From Thermomonas fusca DSM 15424 (GTDB lineage: Bacteria > Pseudomonadota > Gammaproteobacteria > Xanthomonadales > Xanthomonadaceae): a DNA stretch of 25,555 bases. How positions within the stretch are numbered: the first letter of the stretch is position 1; each line of letters starts with the position of its first letter. Shown one piece after another: positions 21,803 through 25,555 of this stretch. The translations under genes were made by a program, and so were the position numbers. The DNA lies in assembly GCF_000423885.1 (NCBI RefSeq), contig NZ_AUIV01000036.1:1-25555 (forward strand), in the 5' to 3' direction. Under the pieces are notes generated by a model, which was given only the letters and a program-made list of their open reading frames with translations, had not been told where the DNA came from and made no database searches.

Positions 21803-23065
21803 TCATTTGGCGACAGCAAGCTCCTCCCAACTCGTCGTGTACCGCCCCGACAGCGCCGCCTGATTCATCCCCCACGTCGGCCTCTCCAGCGCCCCCTTGC
21901 GCGGGCGCCACGCACTCGACGCCAACCCCAGCGCCCCGCGCCCAAAGCGCGCATTGGCGCGATCCATAACGCCCATCAGGGTCTTGGAGCGCGGGTCAGC
22001 CTGGGCGAATAGGTCCGCCTGTTGGTGGTCGCCGTGGGTCAGGTCCAGCAGGCCCACGCCGGCCTTCTTGTAGCGATAGCCCTGTCGATACATCGCCCGC
22101 ACGAGGTGCTGCGCCAAGCGCAGCACCTCGCGGGTGTCGGATGTGGGTGCGATCAGCGGCATGGCGCCGGAAGGGTGGTATTGCGGGGCATCCGGCTTGA
22201 AGGAGTTGGTGTTGCACCAGACCCAGACTCCGTTGGCCTGCAGGGAGCGGGCGCGCAGCTTCTCGCAGGCGCGCTGGGCGAAGGTCGCCACGGCCTGCTG
22301 CAGGTCGTCCAGCGCGACGACCTCCCGGCCGAACGAGCGGCTGACCACGATCTGCTTCCGGTCCGGCTCGCTTTCTTCCAGGTCCGTGCAGGGGATGCCC
22401 TGCAACTCGCGCTGGGTGCGGGCCAGAGTGACGCCGTAGCGCGCACGGAGCGTCTCAGAATCGGCGCGGCACAGGTCTGCCGCGGTCAGGATACCCTCGG
22501 CACCCAGCCTTGCCGTGAGTCGGCGGCCGACACCCCAGACATCCTCCACGGGGAAGCCCTCCAGCACCGGATCGCCGGGCAGGACCGTCACGACGCCGTG
22601 AGGCGTCTTCTTGGCGACCTTGTTGGCCAGCTTTGCCAGCGTCTTGCTTGGCCCGATCCCCACGCAACAGGGGATGCCCACCCATTGGCGAATACGAGCG
22701 CGCACCTCGGCTGCAACCTGCTCGCGCTGTTCCGCCCGGATGCCCTGGAAGTCCACGAACGACTCATCGATGGAGTACACCTCCACCCGGGCGAACTGGT
22801 CCCGCAGGATCGATACCACCCGGCCTGACAGATCGCCGTAGAGGCCGAAGTTGGCCGAGAAGATCCGCAGCTGCCGGCGCAAGGCCGTCGGCACCTCATG
22901 GATGGGTTGGCCCATCCCGATACCGAGATCCTTGCACTCCTGGCTGCGGGCGATCACGCAGCCGTCGTTGTTGGACAGCACGCAGACGGGCACGCCCTGT
23001 AGCTCGGGCTTGAACGCCCGCTCGCAGGAGGCATAGAAGTTGTTGCCGTCCACCAAGCCGAACAT
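21803..23065 (-). CDS. umuC: DNA polymerase V catalytic subunit UmuC
   Basis: This 420-residue Y-family polymerase performs translesion synthesis together with processed UmuD. The catalytic acids are Asp6 (FGLVDGNNFYASCER) and Asp100-Glu101 (VYSIDESFVDF). Other family marks are SNNDGCVIARS (31-41), CVGIGPSKTLAKLANKVAK in the fingers/palm, VEDVWGVGRRL (helix-hairpin-helix) and the little-finger domain with VVSRSFGREV. The C-terminal tail (KGALERPTWGMNQAALSGRYTTSW) contains the usual UmuC ending. Length is that of the family. ATG 23065 follows CGGAG. It is the last gene of the LexA-controlled operon, 24 bases after the 131-residue gene. Confidence 0.96.
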   Translation of the reverse strand: MFGLVDGNNFYASCERAFKPELQGVPVCVLSNNDGCVIARSQECKDLGIGMGQPIHEVPTALRRQLRIFSANFGLYGDLSGRVVSILRDQFARVEVYSIDESFVDFQGIRAEQREQVAAEVRARIRQWVGIPCCVGIGPSKTLAKLANKVAKKTPHGVVTVLPGDPVLEGFPVEDVWGVGRRLTARLGAEGILTAADLCRADSETLRARYGVTLARTQRELQGIPCTDLEESEPDRKQIVVSRSFGREVVALDDLQQAVATFAQRACEKLRARSLQANGVWVWCNTNSFKPDAPQYHPSGAMPLIAPTSDTREVLRLAQHLVRAMYRQGYRYKKAGVGLLDLTHGDHQQADLFAQADPRSKTLMGVMDRANARFGRGALGLASSAWRPRKGALERPTWGMNQAALSGRYTTSWEELAVAK

Positions 23066-23089
23066 GCGTCATCGCTCCGTGGGCGCCCA

Positions 23090-23485
23090 TCAGCCCACGG
23101 GCAGATGGACGGTTGATTCCGCTTCGCCACGCAGCTGGCGGATCAGGCTCAGGACGCCCTCAAAGCGCTGCAGTTCGGCTTCCTCGGTGGTGGCCCGGAC
23201 GTAGGTCTCCGGCTCATCCAGCACGTCCAGCATCAGGGCGGTAGCCGAACCGTCAGCGTGTGGGGTCACGCGGGCCTCGTAGATGCAGGTGCCAGTCCAG
23301 GAACGCCAGCACCGCAGCACATCGCCGTCCAGCCAGATCGCCCAGCGGTCGTCCATGTCGCGCGGCCATAGACCTGCCTGCAGCCGCAGGACATCGTCGG
23401 CGGCAAACACATGGCCGCAGCGGAGGGGCCAGCGGGCACCTTCCAGCGGCTTCAGCTTGTGTTTCCAGCTCTGCGGGATGCTCAT
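23090..23485 (-). CDS. Unknown 131-residue protein between umuD and umuC
   Basis: The protein has no recognised domain. It starts MSIPQSWKHKLKPLEGARWP, is rich in Trp (several in RWAIWLDGDVLRCWRSW) and ends in a helical, acidic part. ATG 23485 overlaps the umuD stop (ATGA) and has GGGGAGCAGG upstream. It therefore should be made with UmuD and UmuC under SOS control. It may be an accessory or regulatory subunit of the mutagenic polymerase, which is inference from position only. Confidence 0.8.
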   Translation of the reverse strand: MSIPQSWKHKLKPLEGARWPLRCGHVFAADDVLRLQAGLWPRDMDDRWAIWLDGDVLRCWRSWTGTCIYEARVTPHADGSATALMLDVLDEPETYVRATTEEAELQRFEGVLSLIRQLRGEAESTVHLPVG

Positions 23486-23958
23486 CGCCTGCTCCCCAGG
23501 AGTTGACGGAAGTTCCAGGTCACGACGCCCCAGATCTCCAGCTCCATGTCGGGGGGAACCAGGATCGGGGGATAGTCAGGATGCCCGGAATGCAGCTCGA
23601 ATCGCCTGCCACTCCGCCGCAGCTGCTTGCAGGTGAAGCCGTTGTCCCAGATGGCGATCACGATGTGGCCGTGTCGTGGCGTGATGCTGCGATCCACTAT
23701 CAGCGTATCGTCGGGGTAGATGCCGAAGTTGATCATCGAGTCCCCGGTGTCAGCCTTCATGAAGAAGGTCGAGACGGGGTTGAGGATGCAGTGTCGGTTG
23801 AGGTCCAGCGCGTCGTTCTCACCGTAGAAGTCCTCGGCCGGCGACGGGAAGCCGCAGGTCACCCGGTTCGACAGCAAGGGAAGCGCAAGCTCTGGCGCGT
23901 CAGCATCGGCAGGTCCGATGACGCCAGGCGGCAGGAGGGGAGGCGGGAGATCGAGCAT
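23482..23958 (-). CDS. umuD: UmuD-like S24 peptidase
   Basis: This 158-residue LexA/UmuD-family autoprotease, after RecA-stimulated self-cleavage, forms polymerase V with UmuC. The cleavage site is Cys35-Gly36 in TCGFPSPAED; the catalytic dyad is Ser74 (ADTGDSMIN) and Lys111 (FTCKQL). The first 30 residues are Pro/Leu-rich and longer than in Escherichia coli UmuD. It has no DNA-binding domain, which separates it from LexA. The start is ATG 23958, with a LexA operator at 24014-24032 about 55 bases upstream. It is first in the operon umuD / 131-residue gene / umuC. Confidence 0.94.
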   Translation of the reverse strand: MLDLPPPLLPPGVIGPADADAPELALPLLSNRVTCGFPSPAEDFYGENDALDLNRHCILNPVSTFFMKADTGDSMINFGIYPDDTLIVDRSITPRHGHIVIAIWDNGFTCKQLRRSGRRFELHSGHPDYPPILVPPDMELEIWGVVTWNFRQLLGSRR

Positions 23959-24002
23959 GGCAGCAGTCTCGGAGACGGTGGGCTCACCGTTTGAGACGGG
24001 TC

Positions 24003-24032
24003 ATGATAGCCAGTTAGTATTATTACTACTAA
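24003..24032 (-). promoter_or_regulatory. LexA operator and likely umuD promoter
   Basis: 24014-24032 is a near-palindrome, TTAGTA and TACTAA around seven bases, and fits TTAG-N6-TACTA (TTAG 24014-24017, TACTA 24024-24028), the LexA motif reported for Xylella and Xanthomonas. On the minus strand TATCAT (24008-24003) could be the -10 box, with the operator filling the spacer and -35 area. LexA bound here would block umuD transcription until DNA damage. Confidence 0.85.
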
Positions 24033-24275
24033 CGGGCTTGTGCGGCGGGCACTTCCATCCAATAGCTCAAGGGCTTCGTGAGGCGGAACCACGGTCTCAG
24101 CGCGGTCGGCGGCCCCGTCATCCCTGGCGGGGCGCGCGACGGGTGGATGTCCTAGCCGGTGGGCCGGTCCCGTGCGTTGCCAACGAGCACAGTTTCGTTG
24201 GTCACTCGGTGGGAGGGCATCAGCCAAGTCCCACTCCATGGGTCAGAAAAGTCTGATTCGCGGCGGCTGATCCGC
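24033..24275. other. Intergenic region between umuD and the deaminase
   Basis: I see no gene in this stretch; open frames on either strand lack ribosome binding sites. CCAACGA (24180-24186) pairs with TCGTTGG (24195-24201) and may be a weak terminator after the minus-strand deaminase, but no T run follows. Confidence 0.35.
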
Positions 24276-24737
24276 TCAGCCCTGCTGGGCATCCTTCCAG
24301 GCCCTGTAAAGGGTCGGTTCTGGGCTGATCGGTTCATGGCGGATGTACATGGACTGCTCCGCGAAGGGCTTGGCCAGATCGGCGTAGATGGCGGCGGTGG
24401 AGAGTCCGAAGGGCTCGGCGTCCTCATTGGAGTAGGCGTAACGCACCCGGGTGATACCGGCCATCCGTATCGCCGCCATGCACATGGGGCAGGGCTGGCC
24501 GCTGGCATAGACCTCGCAGCCGGCAAGGTTGGGCGTTCCGAGCGACTGGCTGGCGGCCCGAAGAGCGTTCACCTCGGCATGCGATGTCGGGTCGTTTGTG
24601 GCCAGGATCTCGTTGACCCCACGGGAGATGACGACGCCGTCTCGAACGACTAGTGCACCGAAGGGCCTGCCACCACCGCCGACGTTGTCGCTCGCTAGCT
24701 GGATTGCTTCCGAAAGGAAGTGGGTAGTGGTGTTCAA
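24276..24737 (-). CDS. Nucleoside/guanine deaminase, CDA fold
   Basis: This 153-residue zinc-dependent deaminase resembles GuaD-type guanine deaminases and tRNA/cytosine deaminases. The zinc site is complete: His53 and catalytic Glu55 in SHAEVNALR, Cys83 and Cys86 in QPCPMCMAAI. The segment RPFGALVVRDG (24-34) is typical, and the tail (YRAWKDAQQ) resembles the conserved C-terminal Trp region of guanine deaminases. The start is TTG 24737, strongly supported by AAGGAGGCAACTG just before it; no ATG lies nearby. It is a single-gene unit. The exact base it acts on cannot be told by eye. Confidence 0.85.
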   Translation of the reverse strand: MNTTTHFLSEAIQLASDNVGGGGRPFGALVVRDGVVISRGVNEILATNDPTSHAEVNALRAASQSLGTPNLAGCEVYASGQPCPMCMAAIRMAGITRVRYAYSNEDAEPFGLSTAAIYADLAKPFAEQSMYIRHEPISPEPTLYRAWKDAQQG

Positions 24738-24830
24738 CAGTTGCCTCCTTACTTGCTCATTGACGGGAAGGGAAGTCTGCCAGTGACCTCTGACGACCCG
24801 AAGCGGACATTCGCATGATTTGAATCGAAA

Positions 24831-24853
24831 AGGCCCGCATCTCTGCTGGGCCT
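24831..24853 (-). terminator. Weak terminator hairpin
   Basis: AGGCCC (24831-24836) pairs with GGGCCT (24848-24853) around 11 bases. On the minus strand the stem runs into TTTTCG. It could shield the deaminase from transcripts coming from the right. Confidence 0.45.
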
Positions 24854-24875
24854 CCGCATTCTGAGCGATCAGGAA

Positions 24876-25555
24876 GTGAACCTGACCCCGTTGTTCCTCC
24901 CCTACCCGTTGCGCTTCCTGTTCGCCAGCAAGCCTGAGGCCATCGGCCCGGTGCTGGGCATCGTGCAGCGCGTCATCGCCGGCTGGTTAGCCGATCAGGC
25001 CGGCGTGCCGCGGGATACGGCGCAATGCGGTGCGGTGACCCTGATCCAGCGCTTCGGCAGCGCGCTGAACCTGAATGTTCACTTCCACATGCTGTGGCTC
25101 GACGGCGTGTACGACGCGAACGTCGAGCCCCCGCGGCGCAAGCCGCGCCTGCGCCGCACCCGTGCGCCCACCTCTGCGCAACTGACGCAGCTCGCCAACA
25201 CCATCGCGCATCGCGTGTGCCGGCACCTGTCGCGCCGCGGCTGGCTCGAAGGCGAAGACGAATCCGTGTACCTGTCCGACAGCGCGGCAGGCGACGACGG
25301 CATGGACGCGCTGCGGATGAGTTCGATGACCTACCGCATCGCCACCGGTCGCGACGCTGGCCGCAAGGTCGTCACGCTGCAAACATTGCCCGGTGACGCA
25401 GGCTCGCTGGAGGGCGACGCCGGCAAGGTCGGCGGCTTCTCGCTGCATGCCGGCGTTGCCGCGGAAGCACACGAAAGCCACAAGCTGGAAAAGCTGTGCC
25501 GCTACATCACGCGCCCGGCGATCAGCGAGCAGCGGCTGTCGATCTCACCGCAGGG
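24876..25555 (+). pseudogene. IS91/ISCR-type transposase, 5'-truncated, runs off window
   Basis: From about 24897 to the window end the plus strand encodes a rolling-circle (Y2) transposase of the IS91/ISCR/IS801 kind. The run starts LPYPLRFLFASKPEA, then CGAVTLIQRFGSALNLNVHF with HMLWLDGVY (the HUH-type histidine pair His-x-His), and later KLEKLCRYITRP, all characteristic of the family. Intact members have about 100 more residues before LPYPL, with a Cys-rich zinc domain and a segment like VRQWVLS; here that is missing and the frame continues into unrelated sequence to a stop near 24816. The right part, with the catalytic tyrosines, lies beyond the window. So the N-terminus is lost and the copy is probably inactive. 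Confidence 0.85.

Noticed and set aside
25025..25396. 123-residue plus-strand open frame at the right edge
   Set aside because: It is out of frame with the transposase read in the same region, which carries recognisable IS91/ISCR motifs.

Overview
The window is GC-rich DNA, most likely from a Xanthomonadaceae gammaproteobacterium (Stenotrophomonas, Xanthomonas or a relative). The best evidence is the operator upstream of umuD, which fits TTAG-N6-TACTA, the LexA motif described for Xylella and Xanthomonas. The gene content and the style of the proteins agree. There are no housekeeping genes: the window is accessory DNA, best read as a mobilizable or integrative element, or two fused elements, carrying a defence island.

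Layout. 1-892 is gene-poor, with alternating CG tracts and inverted repeats that look like the recombination end of an element. 893-3614 holds a P4-type tyrosine integrase overlapped by a protein that ends in an AlpA-like DNA-binding domain. 3670-4377 (minus) is a MobA/MobL relaxase, with an oriT candidate just upstream whose core resembles the RSF1010/R1162 nick region. 4732-6115 (minus) is a two-gene operon encoding a DUF697-like membrane protein and a membrane protein with a PD-(D/E)xK-like nuclease signature. Divergent from it, 6305-13865 (plus) encodes a SNF2/RapA-type helicase, a type III Mod methyltransferase and a type III Res helicase-nuclease. 14055-15086 (minus, convergent) encodes an EcsC-like/TerB-like membrane protein. 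These six genes form the defence island and may be one system: a modification-guided nuclease with a membrane arm.

15087-15900 is a scar region with a small zinc-ribbon protein and a fragment of a YgjP-type metallohydrolase. From 15991 to 20360 (all minus) lies a module typical of large plasmids and ICEs: a 31-residue membrane peptide, a DUF932 protein, an unknown 125-residue protein, a YqaJ-type exonuclease, a cysteine-cluster 'hydrolase or metal-binding' protein, an unknown 107-residue protein and a short RadC. Several genes overlap by a few bases and hairpins divide the module into transcription units. 20475-21734 (minus) is a clearly AT-richer insert with genes I do not recognise. 21803-23958 (minus) is a LexA-controlled umuD / unknown / umuC cassette. 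24276-24737 (minus) is a guanine/cytosine-type deaminase. The right edge is a 5'-truncated IS91/ISCR-type transposase that runs off the window.

How it fits together: the integrase, AlpA-like protein and relaxase would move the element; the helicase-Mod-Res island would protect the host or element; and the exonuclease, RadC and UmuDC genes would handle recombination and mutagenic repair during transfer. I see no type IV secretion genes, so the element as shown is at most mobilizable.
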